Source: Callipepla californica brunnescens (lineage: Eukaryota > Chordata > Aves > Galliformes > Odontophoridae). Taken from it: DNA of 64,000 bases. The stretch covers positions 992,001-1,056,000 of the forward strand of contig JALIRH010000110.1 of NCBI GenBank assembly GCA_023055505.1, read 5' to 3'. This document shows, one piece after another, positions 1 to 10,624 of this stretch. A program made the position numbers and the translations under genes. Numbering within the stretch: position 1 is the stretch's first letter; every line of letters begins with the position of its first letter. Under the pieces are notes generated by a model. It worked only from the letters and a program-made list of their open reading frames with translations. It had not been told where the DNA came from and did no database searches.

Positions 1-632
1 CCACATCTACCCGGTTCCGACCGGGCCGAAGGGTCCGATGAGGCGCCGATAGCCGCCGCGGTGGCTTGCCGCGCTCGGCCACGTCTACCAGGCTCCAAAG
101 ACTTGGCGCGCAGGGCGGAGATGCCCAGAGGGCGCCGCCGGGGCTACTTGCCGCGCTCGGCCACGTCTACCCGGCTCCGACCGGGACGAACATTCCGCTG
201 AGGCGCCTATAGGGCGCTGCCGTGTCGGCTTACCGCGCTCGGCCAGGTCTACCCGGCTCCAACAGACTTGGAGCGCAGGGCGGAGCTGCCCAGAGGGCGC
301 CGCCGGGACGTCTTGCCGCGTCCGGCCTCGTCTACCCGGATCCGACCGGGACGAACGGTCCGCTGAGGCGCCTAGAGGGCGCCGTCTGGTCGGCTTGCCG
401 CGCTCGGCCTCGTCTACCCGGATCCAACAGAGCCGAACAGTCCGATGAGGCGCCTAGAGGGCGCCGCCTGGGCGGCTTGCCGCGTCCGGCCACGTCTACC
501 CGGCTCCGACCGGGACGAACAGTCCGATGAGGCGCCTAGAGGGCGCCGTCTGGTCGGCTTGCCGCGATCGGCCACGTCTACCCTGCTCCGACGGACTTGG
601 AGTGCAGGGCGGAGCTGCCCAGAGGGGCAAGC
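1..632 (+). repeat. GC-rich tandem repeat, about 82-bp unit (left array)
   Basis: About 7.5 head-to-tail monomers. The recurring core CACGTCTACCCGGCTCCGAC starts near 3, 81, 173, 245, 328, 410, 492 and 574, so spacing is 72-92 bp and settles at 82. Two monomer types are visible. Type A carries GACCGGGACGAAC then GGCGCCTAGAGGGCGCC. Type B carries AGACTTGGNGCGCAGGGCGG then CCCAGAGGGCGCC. They mix in an A-B-A-B-A-A-A-B order. The array is extremely CpG-rich, and the open frames running through it are compositional. It extends off the left edge of the window. I do not recognise the family; it is unlike the 41-bp galliform satellites I know of. Confidence 0.9.
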
Positions 633-1164
633 TAGTGAAAGAGAAAAGGATTTAAATACTTCTAGCTCCTTTATTAGAAAAACGGCATAGTCATGCGTTT
701 CTATTTTAGGCATAGTAAACTTGAAACCAGACCGATATTGGCTGTTGCCATAATTAATGGTCCCACTAAAACGAGTTGTTGTTGTTACAGATCTTTGGGA
801 CAGTATGCCTAATGGAAATCGCTATCAGAAATGTGTGTTTAAGAAATGATTTGCTGAAATTTGACCTCTGATGCTTTACTGCACAAAATGGTATACACTA
901 ATAGTCCTCGGTAGTTCCTATGGCTGTTTTGGGAGCTTTGCCTCCTTCCCATCTATGCTCTAGTATGAGGTTTACATGGCCAGCATGTCAGAGCAGAGCC
1001 AGTTCCAGCTGCTCCAGAAGGGACCCACTGCTGCCAGAACTAAGCCATGGATAATACTGGACGTGCTCCAGGAGAGCAGATTTAGGAGTTGGAAAATTCC
1101 TGCACCACAGCATCTGGGGGAGAAGGGTGAGAAGAGGCCCTACGGGCACTGAGGTCAGTGCGGG

Positions 1165-1614
1165 AGGAAGGCAGAAGGAGCTCCAGGGGCAGAGCTGCAG
1201 TGCCCTGCCGCCCCGGAGAGGCCTGTGGAGGAGCAGGCTGTCTGCCTGCAGCACGTGGGCAGCGTATGGGGCAGATCTCCCCGTGCAGCCACGGAGGAGC
1301 CCACGGTACATCGGGGGATGAAGCCTGGAGGATGCCACCGGTGGGGACCCGTGTGGAGCAAGAGCCTGGAGGGGAAACCTGTGCTACGGAGCTCTTTTGG
1401 AGCAGCGCTGGGAGAGCTGCAGCTTCAGAATCAGTTCGGGAGGCAGAGCATTGTGCAGAGGGACCCACGCGCAGCAGGGATGGAGAGTGACCATGGAGGA
1501 GCGGCAGAAACGAAGCGCTATGGACTGACTGCAGCCACTGTTCCTACTCCCTGCGCTACTCAGTCCAAGAAAAGGTAGGAGAACTGAGACTGAAATTGAA
1601 GCTAAGCCTGGGAA
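1165..1614. other. 450-bp segment present only in left copy of block A
   Basis: The right copy joins directly, at about 21,400, the sequences that flank this segment. It contains overlapping open frames on both strands but no domain I recognise. It is either an insertion in the left copy or a deletion in the right copy. No target-site duplication or poly(A) is evident, so a deletion is at least as likely. Confidence 0.6.
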
Positions 1615-1917
1615 GAATAGGGTGTGGCGATGAGATCTTTGGTTTGACTTCAGTCCTCACTGACTTACTCTCTTAATTGGCAACTAACTAAACTCATCAT
1701 CTCCATTGCCCATGATGGTATTTAGTGAGTGTTCTGTTTGTTCTCACCACGAGTTTTTGCTCCATATTTTCTCCCCATCCTTTGAGGAGTCCAAGTGGGC
1801 AGGTGGCAGGTGGGCACCTGGTGGCCTTCCAAGGTAAACCCGTCACAATTACTCCTTGGACAATGTACTGAGCATTTCTTCTTCATCTGGCTTTTCCATT
1901 GCCCTTATCCCCTGTTT

Positions 1918-1940
1918 GAATTAATTAATTAATTAATTAA
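1918..1940. repeat. (TTAA)n microsatellite
   Basis: Five to six TTAA/AATT repeats. The same run occurs in the inverted copy at 21,072-21,093, which helps anchor the alignment of the two arms. Confidence 0.95.
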
Positions 1941-2752
1941 GGGGGAAAGTGTGTCCATCAGTTAAACCAGTGTCCCGTCAATCTGTGTGTAGATAAATAT
2001 TTATTTCTACCTATCTGCTTCCAGTCTCTCCTCAAAAATGTTTGAAACTCTTTGTGAGTTTACATGAAAACTGAAGGAGGGGGTGTCACGGTGTTATCCG
2101 TGACAGGGGACACAAGGAAAAAAAAAGAAGGCAGAGGCGGCGGAAAAAACTGCACTGTCGGTGGCCACGGCTGCCCAATGGTCTGCAGCTCCAACCCTCT
2201 GCCACTTCCCAGCACAGCATTAACTCTGTAACTTCTTGCATGATGTTCTGATGTGGAACGCCACCACCAAAACCACAAAACCACAACAGGGGGTAAAAGT
2301 CTGAGATGCCAAATTCCACAAAGTTTAATGAAAACAGGCATCAGAGTAGGAGGTAGAAATCCTATTAGTATTCAGCTGAATAGGAAGGCTGCATCTTGAA
2401 CTCGGTCCTTATAGATAAAGGAGAGAAATAAAAAGCATAGATCAAGGAGAAATTTAAATCAAAATGTGCATCAGTAGACTCTAAAAAATGCAACTCATCA
2501 TGGACTTCTCTAAGAAATCCATGGAAACAACGTTGTGATTCACTGCCACTCTTCTACAAGTTACTATTTTTTTTTTTTTTTTCTTATTCTGCTCTCATTC
2601 ACTGCCAAAACATGTTGTCACAAGTGGCTTCAGGACAAGGATTGCAGGAGACTTCAGAGGCAGGGTGATACCATCTGCTGACATTCACGTTAACTGGCTA
2701 TAATGTAAATAAGGTGACAAGGCTTTGCAATCTTTGTTGTTGAAGATGCTTG

Positions 2753-2757
2753 CTCAT
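2753..2757 (+). other. Junction between blocks A and B in the left copy
   Basis: Block A ends with ...GAAGATGCTTG and block B begins CCGCTGACATCTGAG, with five bases, CTCAT, between them. In the right copy these same two ends form the outer termini of a 6.4-kb insert inside an ERV env gene. The junction is therefore the diagnostic point of the circular permutation. Confidence 0.75.
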
Positions 2758-3930
2758 CCGCTGACATCTGAGTCTGTAATAGCATGAATGATTTAGTTCA
2801 CCTTATACATGCACAGAAATTCTATCTGCCTGCCAAAACTGGATTGCTGCTCCAACTCAAGACCTGGGAACCAAAGGAGATCATGTCCCCTGTTCACCTC
2901 CTCTTTCTGAATCATTTGGCTTTATTTAAGTTGCATTTCATTTAGGATCCGAAGCATTAATTTATTTTGGTATTCTTTTTCTTTATAAAATACTCAGAAT
3001 AACAATGTGAACGTAGAAGGTGAAATTCCACTTTTCTATTGAGCATACTGAGGAATTAGGATTGGCCTCAGCTGGTATATCTGCACTGACTGGAAGCATA
3101 AAAAAGAAGTATTATCATAGAAAGCAGTGCGGTTGTGTGACCATGATGCCACACTGGAACCAACTCAGGATATGAGGAGATGCAGTGCTACAGTGACACA
3201 GCTGCTGCACCCAGAGCTAAAAACACTCAGTTCCTGACAAACAGTTTTACAATCTGAAGGGTATTTCTAGTAAAATACATGCTCAAAAAGCCAGCCAGAC
3301 AACAAACAAGCAAATAAACATTCGTAGTTTCTTTACACAGAAAGGAAGTTACAATGATTACATTATGTATATATATATTATATATAAATTAGTCCTAAGT
3401 AAATCACTCTGAACTTTATATTACTTCTGTGAACCTGCAGCATGGAGTCATATGTTGAGTGCTTTATCAGTGTCTCCTGCTTCAATTGTTGAAGAAAATT
3501 CTGTGTTCAGCCACATTCTGTTAGTTGTGCTGTCACTGAAATCTGGGAATAAAATGCACCAACCTGAGTGATAGGTTAGAAAGCTGACATGGCTTATGGC
3601 AGCACTGGGTGCACAGGGGGTCACAACTAGCATGCACACGCAAAATTGAAAGCACACAGCTTATACACATTCATCATGTGAATATTCGTACAACTTCTGC
3701 AAAGTGCCCATCTATTCTGAGAATTGAGATACGTATTAAAAATGAATATTAAGCATGTGCTGTGTTAATATGGGGCTTTGTAAGAGATCTTCGATGGTCA
3801 TGATGTTCCATGGAGTGGTGCTCCCTGGCCCAAAGATCATATGCTACCTGTAGTTCAGGTCCCATATTTGGTCAATACATTTGTATTGAAGCTGACAGTT
3901 AAACAGTTTATATTATTGCTCTTTTATATA

Positions 3931-3962
<32 letters not shown>

Positions 3963-4519
3963 GGAGGTTTACCTGTTTACCTGGGAAAAATGTTTGCTTA
4001 GCTGTTATATAGGTTACTGGCAGGGACAGAATTTGCTAAGGTGCCCAGATGTCGTCGACATCTCAGTAATGTGGTATGTATATGTGCAAAGCCAAACGGT
4101 ATGGAATTGACTGCTGACTGTATAAACCAATATACATTTTTCAGACAGATCTAAATACCTGCAAAGCACATGAACAACCCCATACATTATTTTATTGTGT
4201 CCTCTTGGTGAGATAATGTCAGGGCCTGAGGACTCAAACAGCTCTGCCTGACCCACTTGGGTCAGGGTGGGGATCAGGTGGGGATCAGGCCCCACCTCAT
4301 ACCAGGACCATCAGCTCCTGCTTTAGTGAGGCTGCAGCTAGGCTGGGCTCCAGCTCCACACAGTCCTGCCTGGCTATGGGGCCTGCCCACTGAGCTCACC
4401 CAGTGGGCCATGTCCCAACTGGGCCTTTGTGGCTGCTCTGGTGCCCCTGGCTGCCCTGGTGCTGGCTAGGGTGATGGACTCTGGCCCTCCCCTTGTCCCC
4501 TAGAGAGCACCTATTGCTC
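2758..4519 (+). repeat. Inverted repeat block B, left copy
   Basis: Matches 24,915-26,661 in reverse complement with only scattered substitutions and small indels. It includes a TA-rich run near 3370-3390, a TA run plus poly(A) at 3927-3961, and a G/C-rich stretch at 4200-4510. No ORF shows a recognisable domain, and the pair of mirror open frames in the two copies (3448-3657 and 25,755-25,964) diverge like non-coding DNA. Homology to the right copy stops sharply at 4519. Confidence 0.85.
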
Positions 4520-5170
4520 CCAGCTCCTCTTTCCACAGGCCTTACAGCTGTACCTCAGCTTGTCTGCAAAGGTGTGCTGGTCTTCAAAAGCACTCAGACG
4601 CAACACCAGAAGAATTAGCTTGAGGTGTAGACCAAGGGATGACGAACAATTCAGCTTGCCATTGTGAGCGTTCACTGTTGGCATGTATTTGTTTTTGATT
4701 TTTCTTTTTTCTGTGCAGTAAACATTTATAAAAAGCTGGTATTTCTTGTGTGGTATTATGTATTTTATATCACTATGTGTACACATAGGAGAGCACAGTG
4801 ATAAAGCATTGTTGGTCAGCAGCAGAGTACACTGAGCTGTTGTGACACAGCAGTTGTGTATTCTGGGATGTTCTGCATATGTATGCAGACAACATATACA
4901 TCCTATATAGGATAACATGAAAAAAAAAATGTGCAATTGTGAAATATTAGCCAAACCACATGCCTTCAAAATAGGTGCATGGAAGCTCAACAGAGCAGCA
5001 GTTTCAACAAACAAGATGTTTGGACCATTGCATGGTTATCCTTTATTCACTGTTTTAAAATGGAATTGTTCTCTTAATATTTATAATACGTCCTTAGCAC
5101 GTTACATTTACTGTCGTCTCATAATTCAGTATCTTTTCTTCATTTGGCAGAGGTAATGGTACATCAAACG
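4520..5170. other. Unannotated stretch, no supported gene
   Basis: AT-rich DNA between the inverted repeat and a probable LTR. A 167-codon minus-strand open frame spans 4511-5014 but has Cys/His/Leu-rich low-complexity composition, no recognisable domain, and crosses the block B boundary. I read it as chance. Confidence 0.5.
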
Positions 5171-5537
5171 TGGGAATACAAAAACTATATTTAGAGCTGC
5201 AGCTGTGGAACAGGATAAACAACATGGGAAAGGAAGGCTGAGAACCAAGGACACTTCCAGAAGAAGAGGAAAACAAGTTCAAGTAAGCTGCTGCATGATG
5301 GCAGACCCCAATTGGAGGAAGAGTGCGTGGCTTGGGAAGACTCACAGCCCTGATTGGATAATTGCCTGTGTGCAAGGTTAAGGACTGCTTTGGGAAGTTA
5401 CACTGTTGATATGTAAAGGCGGGTGGGAAAGTTACAAGAGAGAACTTGTGGAAGTATATAAGGGATGTTAAAACCTGTAATAAATGATTTGGATCGCTCA
5501 CATCTGAGTCCGTGCCTGAGGCACTGCAATCAAACAC
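5171..5537 (+). mobile_element. Probable solo LTR, plus strand
   Basis: The 3' half has the layout of an LTR: a TATATAAG box at about 5455, an AATAAA at about 5480 (CCTGTAATAAATG), then a short R-U5-like tail ending in CAATCAAACA near 5536. No gag, pol or env is nearby, so a solo LTR is the simplest reading. The 5' end is uncertain (TG at 5171 or at 5204), and I could not confirm a target-site duplication. It is not the same family as the LTRs at 19.6, 30.4 or 54.6 kb. Confidence 0.45.
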
Positions 5538-7200
5538 AAAGAAATCAGAAATTGTAAAGGTTTTGGGATATCTGATCCAAGTGTGCCAAACCTGGCATTC
5601 CTGCAGAGCATTTTTCTGTCATCATTTTATGCCTGTCTAAGTAATAAATTGGTAATTCTTAAAAAGTGCTGAGTTAATAAATGTGGCCTGAAGTGCTGCC
5701 TTGGATTTAAAAAAATAATAATAAAAAATAAAAAAAAATCCCAAAACATCAATCATAAAGCTGTTTGTCCTCCTCTCTCCATTGTCATTTATTGGTTGAG
5801 GCTTGGGCAGAATCTTGCTGTCCAGGGCCTAACTACCAGGTACATCCTACCCGCTGAAAGAAAGTGCATACTTGTAATATTCTCTTCTTTCATCCCCCTG
5901 GAGGAGTATAGAAATGTATTGGACAGAAGCTTGGCTGAATATCCTGCTGCTCTGGTCATCCAGTGAGGCCCATGCGAGCAACAGAAACTGGAAAATCTCA
6001 GAAAATGAGAATGTGACAGTGAGTGCATTCATGTTTGTGCTTAGAAAGTAGTTGTAGCTACACCACTCTCCCTTGCAATGACTTCCTTAAGGTACAACGT
6101 AATAGCAGTGGAACTACTGCCCTAAGTCATCATACTTGAAAGGAGCCCCGCAACAAGGAGTTTGGCAACTTTGATGACTTTCCTGATTCACAAGCCACTG
6201 TCAGTGAAGAAAGGAATGCTTTTAAAGACTGTGAAATGGCATTTCAAAGTGTGAAAGAAAAGCATGCCCTTAATGACAAGAATTGTTTTTCACTTACCTA
6301 AAAATAGGATAGGACAGAAGACTTAGCTGACCTTAATACTCACAAGATAACAAAGTGGGAGATGTAATGCTACTGGGAAATAAGCAAATGCTGTTCCAGA
6401 CTGCTTCAAAATACCTATTTCCATGGATAAAAGATAGCATTGCCCTTGTATGTAATGTTGATGCAGCAGTACTTTTTACATGACTAAGAAAAAAAAGGAC
6501 TGATGAAAACTTAATTAGGCATCAAAAGGAGTGCTAAAAATATTCAAGAAGATGAAGAAGCTATTCCGCATGTGTGAGATGAAAAGGATTTTTAATATGG
6601 TGACAATAATTCTGTAAAGAAAATTACTTTTTTTTTTTTTTTTTTCTAAGTTCAAAGGATGCAGAAAGATGAGGAGTGGTCTATGCAAAGAATAAGTTTG
6701 AAAAATTGGAGGTTTTTTTTCCTAAGGATCAGGGCACTGACGCCTGTCCGGTTAATTGCTGGAGCAGAAAAACAAACCACCTCCTTTTCATGTAAAATGA
6801 GATGAGTGGAAAGGATTTGCATGTGTCAGTCAGAGCCAGAATGCTCCCACCTGTTGTTCAACACCCCACCAAACCGAGTGCGTGAACACAGCGGTGCTGA
6901 AAACACCGTGTTTTGTTGTTACTACAGGACCCCAGGGAACAGCGTGGAGCTGCGTCGGGCGGGGGGAACTGGGGGAAGGCTCTTCACCATCACTGCCCAA
7001 GGGCAGTGGGCACGGCCTTGAGTTCTGCAGTTCTGGAAGTATCTGAGCAGCGCTTCCAGACATGGAGACTGAATACAGGACGGTGCTGCGTGGAGCCAAG
7101 GGTGGAAGTCCAGCGATCCTCGGGGTGGCTTCCATCTTGAGATATTCCGTGATCCCATAAAATTACACTACCCCCCGCAGGACCAGTTTGCTCAAGGTTT
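5538..7200. other. Unannotated stretch between LTR and CpG island
   Basis: AT-rich DNA with homopolymer A/T runs near 5710-5740 and 6630-6645. Apart from the short coding-like fragment at 6140-6301, I see no gene, RNA gene or transposon in it. Confidence 0.5.
6140..6301 (+). pseudogene. Possible decayed coding fragment, unrecognised
   Basis: A 53-codon open stretch without an internal Met start encodes a hydrophilic peptide including EFGNFDDFPDSQATVSEE. Its composition is that of real protein and unlike the surrounding AT-rich noise. The same strand shows further coding-like but frame-broken pieces to about 6600. This suggests an old pseudogene or isolated exon. I cannot name the family, and chance is a serious alternative. 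Confidence 0.2.
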
Positions 7201-7259
7201 TCACAGCACTTGTTGGTGCCCAGGGCAGTGCATAACCCTAACGAACAGGACAGACATTC

Positions 7260-8030
7260 ACTTCTCACGGCCGCCCGCTTGGCTCACAGACCGCCGCCAT
7301 TTTCGGCAGCGGGGCAGAGCCCGGCGGAAGGAGGCAGGAGACAGGAAGTCCGCCCCAGCCGGGCACCTTCCCCGCTGCTCCCGCTGTGTGCCGGCCGGGC
7401 CGGGGGCGGCGCTTCGGCGGGGCCGCGTCGGCCCTGCCCCCTGCGGGCACGCGCCCGTGTTCCGTGGGAGCGCGGAAGGAGCGCGCAGGGTCGAGCCCTC
7501 CCACGCCCCAGGGCTCCCTGCCTCCCCTCCTCCCCCCCAGCGCTGGCTTTGTGCCGCTGCCCTCGCTTTGCGGGCGTCGGCAGGGCCGGGAATGTCGGGC
7601 TCTCGAGATGGCCGCGCCTCCTCCTTCTCCGGAGCCGTGCGCGTGACGGCGGCAGCCGCCGCGGCAGAGGTGAGCGGCGCCGGGAGCAGCAGCGGCGATA
7701 CCTCCGGCACTGGCGAGGAGGAGAGGATGAGGCGCCTTTTCCAGACGTGCAACGGACGGCGACAGGGACGGCTTCATGAGCAGGTAGCGGTGGACAGCCG
7801 CCCTCGCGAAGTGCCGCCTCAACTTCTCGCAGCTTTGCAGAGTGGAGCGGTGAGAGGCGGCGGACGCAGACCGGAGCCTGCTCCCTGTCAGCAGCTCGCT
7901 GCCTCCCGAGGGCGGTGGGCGAGCTCCTCCGCCGTCCCCCGCGTGGCCGTGGGCTCGGCCGTGCCTGGGAGCTGCCCTGCTCGGGGCTGCGGGAGCGACA
8001 CAGCAGCAGCTGTGCTGAGTTCGCACGGTT
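7260..8030. promoter_or_regulatory. CpG island with first exon
   Basis: Dense CpG and overall GC far above the flanks, beginning near 7260 and fading by about 8040. It encloses the MCC-like exon 1 and is the expected promoter setting of a housekeeping-type vertebrate gene. Long open frames on both strands here (for example 7265-8026 minus and 7388-8317 plus) result from GC richness. Confidence 0.75.
7592..7783 (+). pseudogene. MCC: MCC long-isoform first exon, frameshifted
   Basis: From the ATG at 7592 the frame runs through an Ala-rich stretch, then a Gly/Ser-rich stretch into SGTGEEERMRRLFQTCNG. This is the signature start of the long isoform of MCC (mutated in colorectal cancers), a coiled-coil scaffold whose long form opens with an EF-hand. 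Immediately afterwards the frame slips. Around 7752-7760 the expected Asp/Gly calcium-loop codons are present in the next frame over, so a one-base shift breaks the EF-hand. The exon ends at a GTAGCG donor (7784), weaker than consensus. No further MCC exon was found downstream. It may be a dead gametolog or duplicate, or an assembly error in GC-rich sequence. Confidence 0.65.
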
Positions 8031-8155
8031 TCGGTAGGTGGCTGGGTGTAAGCCGCAGTGAAATGCTCAGATGTCTGGGATTATTGGCAGCGTGTGTTGA
8101 TCAGTGTTGGGCACTCGGTAAGGATGCTTCTGCAACTAGTCCTCTGCTATCCCGT

Positions 8156-8495
8156 AGAGTCACAGAATGGCGTGTATTGGAAGGAGCCCGAATTCCAGCC
8201 ACCCACCGAATCGGGCTGCCCACGGCCTCATCCAGCCTGGCCTTGGGCACCTCCAGGGATGGGGCATCTGCAGTTTCTTTGGGCAGCCTGTGCTTCACTG
8301 CACCACCCTCCGAGTAAACAGTTTCCTCCTAACATCTAAGGTAAATCTTCACTCATTCAGTTTAAAGCTGTTCCCCTCCCCCCCCCTCCCCCCAACCCCC
8401 ACCCTTGCTCTGTCACTGCACGACTGTAAAAAAGCTCTCCCCTACCTGTTTATAAGCTGCCTTCAAGTACTAGAAGGTCCCATTGAGGTCTCTTG
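8156..8495 (-). mobile_element. CR1 LINE fragment (3' end), minus strand
   Basis: Reads CACAGAATGG, then TTGGAAGGAGCCC, CATCCAGCCTGGCCTTGGGC, CCTCCAGGGATGGGGCATC and TCCTAACATCTAA, the landmarks of the reverse complement of the chicken repeat 1 3' region. It continues to a TTCAAGTACTAGAAGG-type segment near 8465. The element is 5'-truncated, with a C-rich expansion near 8375-8400. It supports an avian or other sauropsid origin. Confidence 0.85.
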
Positions 8496-9886
8496 CTCAG
8501 TGATTTCAAAAACATTGGGGTTTCCAACTGTAAGAGCTGTAAGAGGTGATGGTAACTTGCATTTTCACACTGAATCCTGTGCTAGATGCAGTGACTGAGC
8601 AGCTACAGAGAGCTGAGCCAGAGTGAGGGAAGTTTTGAGTTTGTCATCTAACGTGAAACCTGAGAGTGTGACCCTACAGAAAGGTGAAGTAAACTTCAGT
8701 CCCCTCTGTCATCTCTTTGGAACCAGAAAGTTGCTGAAAATCTCTAACAGCTGGCAGTTACTGTAGAAGTAAAACCTAGGGGTCATGATATCTTTTACCT
8801 AAACAGCTCCCAAATGCTCTTTTTTTTTTTTTTTCTTTTTTTTTTTTTTTCCTCTGAACTTGTAATTATTTTGACAGTTGTGGCTCTGAAATGTAAACAA
8901 AGAAAATGTATGCCTTCCAACCACTATATTAAGATCACTTCTCTTTACATTTGTTTACTGTCCTCATGGAAATTGTTCTGATGTCTGAGAACTTTGTGTA
9001 TTCAAGCCCGAGCTGCCTTCTCTCATGCTCTCTCATCTGCAATTTGATGCTTTTCTTTCATGTAAACTCTATTTTGAGTTTTGTATGTTTGTCTTTTATA
9101 GCACTTACTGTGAGAGCTTTGTTGTTGTGCTTCATATGGACAGTTGAGAGATGCTTCTGTGATACAAACCACTCAGATTTCTGTTGAACTTTTCTTAACG
9201 TTTTCTAATTTTTGTTCCAAGTTAGTATGATGTGTATTTCAGAGTAAGTGTTTCTGAGTGTTGGTTGAGCTGCACTGTTGAGAGCGCTGAGAATTCTGGG
9301 GCACGTCTGAGGAGGAACACTAATTTCAGTAGCAAACAGAAATAATCCCAGAAGGCAGCAGCAGTAGAAAGCCCTTCTGGATGTAGTAGGTCTGTTGGTG
9401 AGACTTACTAGCATCTTGCTTCATAAGGGATTAGTGCCTTCGATGCAAAATTGGCGTTGCTGTGACCAGGACACTGTGTCATACGTTACTGTCTGCCCTT
9501 AAATTTCCGTGTTTCAGAGAAAGCAGTGAGTGAATATTGCACAAGTCATTGTCCTTATGCAAGTGAAAGTCACCTGCTCTTCTGGGCTTCCTTAGCCAGA
9601 ATCAACGTGCCGTGCTCCTTGCTTTATTCAGTCTGTACGCTTCTCTTGTGATCTGTGACAGCGGGTATGTGCAAGCAGACTTGCTCAATGGTTTTGAGGG
9701 TATATTTGTAGTATGTCCCTCCACAGTCCTGCAGAAGGTTCCTTCTGGTTCATTAGCACAGCATATCTCTGTGAACACAGAGTAAAGTTTTTGTCGTTGT
9801 TTGCAGTCTAAGTGTTTGGTAATTGCAACTTTTTTAAATGTACGGAATTAAAGTTAATTAAACTTATTTTTGCATTGCACTTAACG
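8496..9886. other. Probable intron sequence, no feature recognised
   Basis: Non-coding DNA with two poly(T) runs at about 8820-8850. T exceeds A on the plus strand, as in introns of plus-strand genes. No exon with good splice borders was recognised between the MCC-like exon and the RANBP2-like exon. Confidence 0.45.
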
Positions 9887-10037
9887 CCCTTCCTCCACGG
9901 GCTGTCTTTTACTGGTGGAAGTCCTGGTGTTTTCAGTCTTGGAGGGCAGCAGTATCTTTGTTGCTTTCCTTGAAGCCCCAGTTCAAGTAGGAGGTTGACT
10001 TCTGCATACACGACATGCCTTTTACAGCAGGCTAAAC
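9887..10037 (+). repeat. 151-bp duplication, copy 1 (intron before RANBP2-like exon)
   Basis: Nearly identical, same length and no obvious indels, to 16,464-16,614 in direct orientation. Both copies contain CTTGGAGGGCAGCAGTATCT and CATACACGACATGCCTTTTA. This copy runs almost to the splice acceptor of the RANBP2-like exon. The second copy starts exactly at the outer edge of the ERV-L 5' LTR and has lost the exon. Confidence 0.9.
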
Positions 10038-10058
10038 TGAATCTTTTCTACGTTCTAG

Positions 10059-10251
10059 TTTTGATGGCGCTCTTCACTCTGTGAAGCCATATGTGAATGG
10101 AGCTGATGAGTTGTCTCGTGCTTTCCTGGAAATGAAAGGGCACTTGTACATGCACGCTGGAACTTTCCTGCTGAAAATGGCCCAGAACAATGAGATGCGG
10201 TGGAGAGATGCGTGTGAACTCGCAGCACTGTGCTATTTGAGGAGTTTCTAT
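10059..10251 (+). CDS. RANBP2: RANBP2-like internal exon (N-terminal TPR region)
   Basis: An open exon with an AG acceptor at 10,057-10,058 and a GTAAGT donor at 10,252. Its 64-residue product includes ADELSRAFLEMKGHLYMHAG and CELAALCYL. I recognise it as the segment of RANBP2/Nup358 just after its N-terminal tetratricopeptide repeats. RANBP2 is a nuclear-pore cytoplasmic-filament protein and SUMO E3 ligase. A split serine codon at the 5' border and phase 0 at the 3' border are consistent with a true exon rather than a retrocopy. The motif matches well but the last residues (LRSFY) depart from the usual IAFQ ending. No neighbouring RANBP2 exon is in the window, so this is probably a fragment of a partial segmental duplication. 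Confidence 0.7.
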
Positions 10252-10316
10252 GTAAGTCCCTTCTCAGTGTGTGCCTCTAGTTATTGCTTTTCTTGGGGTT
10301 ATTTGCCCTACAAACT

Positions 10317-10624
10317 GCACTCAAGGAAATAGTGCGAAAGGTGTTATATTTTTGGTAGGCTTAAGTAGATGGTATACAAACAAATAGTAAAAGAGAGTGG
10401 CTCACCTTGATGATGGTCAAGGCTCGCTAATAACTCCACCAGGGAGGGATCTCCAACAAGAGATCCTTCCCTGCTGGTGGTCAGCCCTTAAATGGGGTCT
10501 TGGGAGAGGTGGAGTCAAACTCCACCCCTTCCAATCACACTCACTTGTGCCCCTGCAGCTGACTCAGGGCTTGCCTCAGGTGATCAATCAGTGGTTCAGG
10601 CCATGATTCAATCGTTCCCATACA
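10317..10624 (-). repeat. ERV-L-like 3' LTR
   Basis: 308 bp, starting TGTATGGGAA in the element's sense at 10,624 and ending GAGTGC(A) at 10,316-10,317. It matches 16,155-16,463 with few differences. It contains the palindrome GGATCTCCAACAAGAGATCC. The purine-rich GAAGGGGTGGAG directly upstream is a good polypurine tract. Confidence 0.9.

Larger units (their letters stand above)
1..2752 (+). repeat. Inverted repeat block A, left copy
   Basis: This stretch reappears in reverse complement at 20,265 to about 22,170 with identity that looks near 97 percent by eye. Shared landmarks are the (TTAA)n run at 1918-1940, the GT-rich stretch near 2060-2340 and the edge of the 82-bp satellite. The left copy carries about 450 bp (1165-1614) that the right copy lacks. 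Alignment in the satellite end is loose because monomers have slipped. The segment has no recognisable gene, and its 60-130 codon open frames have no recognisable domains. Confidence 0.85.

Noticed and set aside
222..713. Overlapping open frames on both strands in the first 700 bp
   Set aside because: They lie in the 82-bp GC-rich satellite. The translations simply repeat the monomer, and the same frames recur in the other arrays.
2060..2341. 93-codon ORF conserved in both inverted arms (also 20,671-20,952)
   Set aside because: Conservation is explained by recent duplication. The peptide is Trp/Pro/Phe-rich with no domain, and differences between copies do not favour silent positions.
4511..5014. 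167-codon minus-strand ORF
   Set aside because: It spans the boundary of the duplicated block, has low-complexity composition and no recognisable domain.
7265..8317. Long ORFs of 253 codons (minus) and 309 codons (plus) in the CpG island
   Set aside because: GC-rich DNA is poor in stop codons. Only the part 7592-7783 on the plus strand resembles a known protein, and that exon ends at a splice donor.
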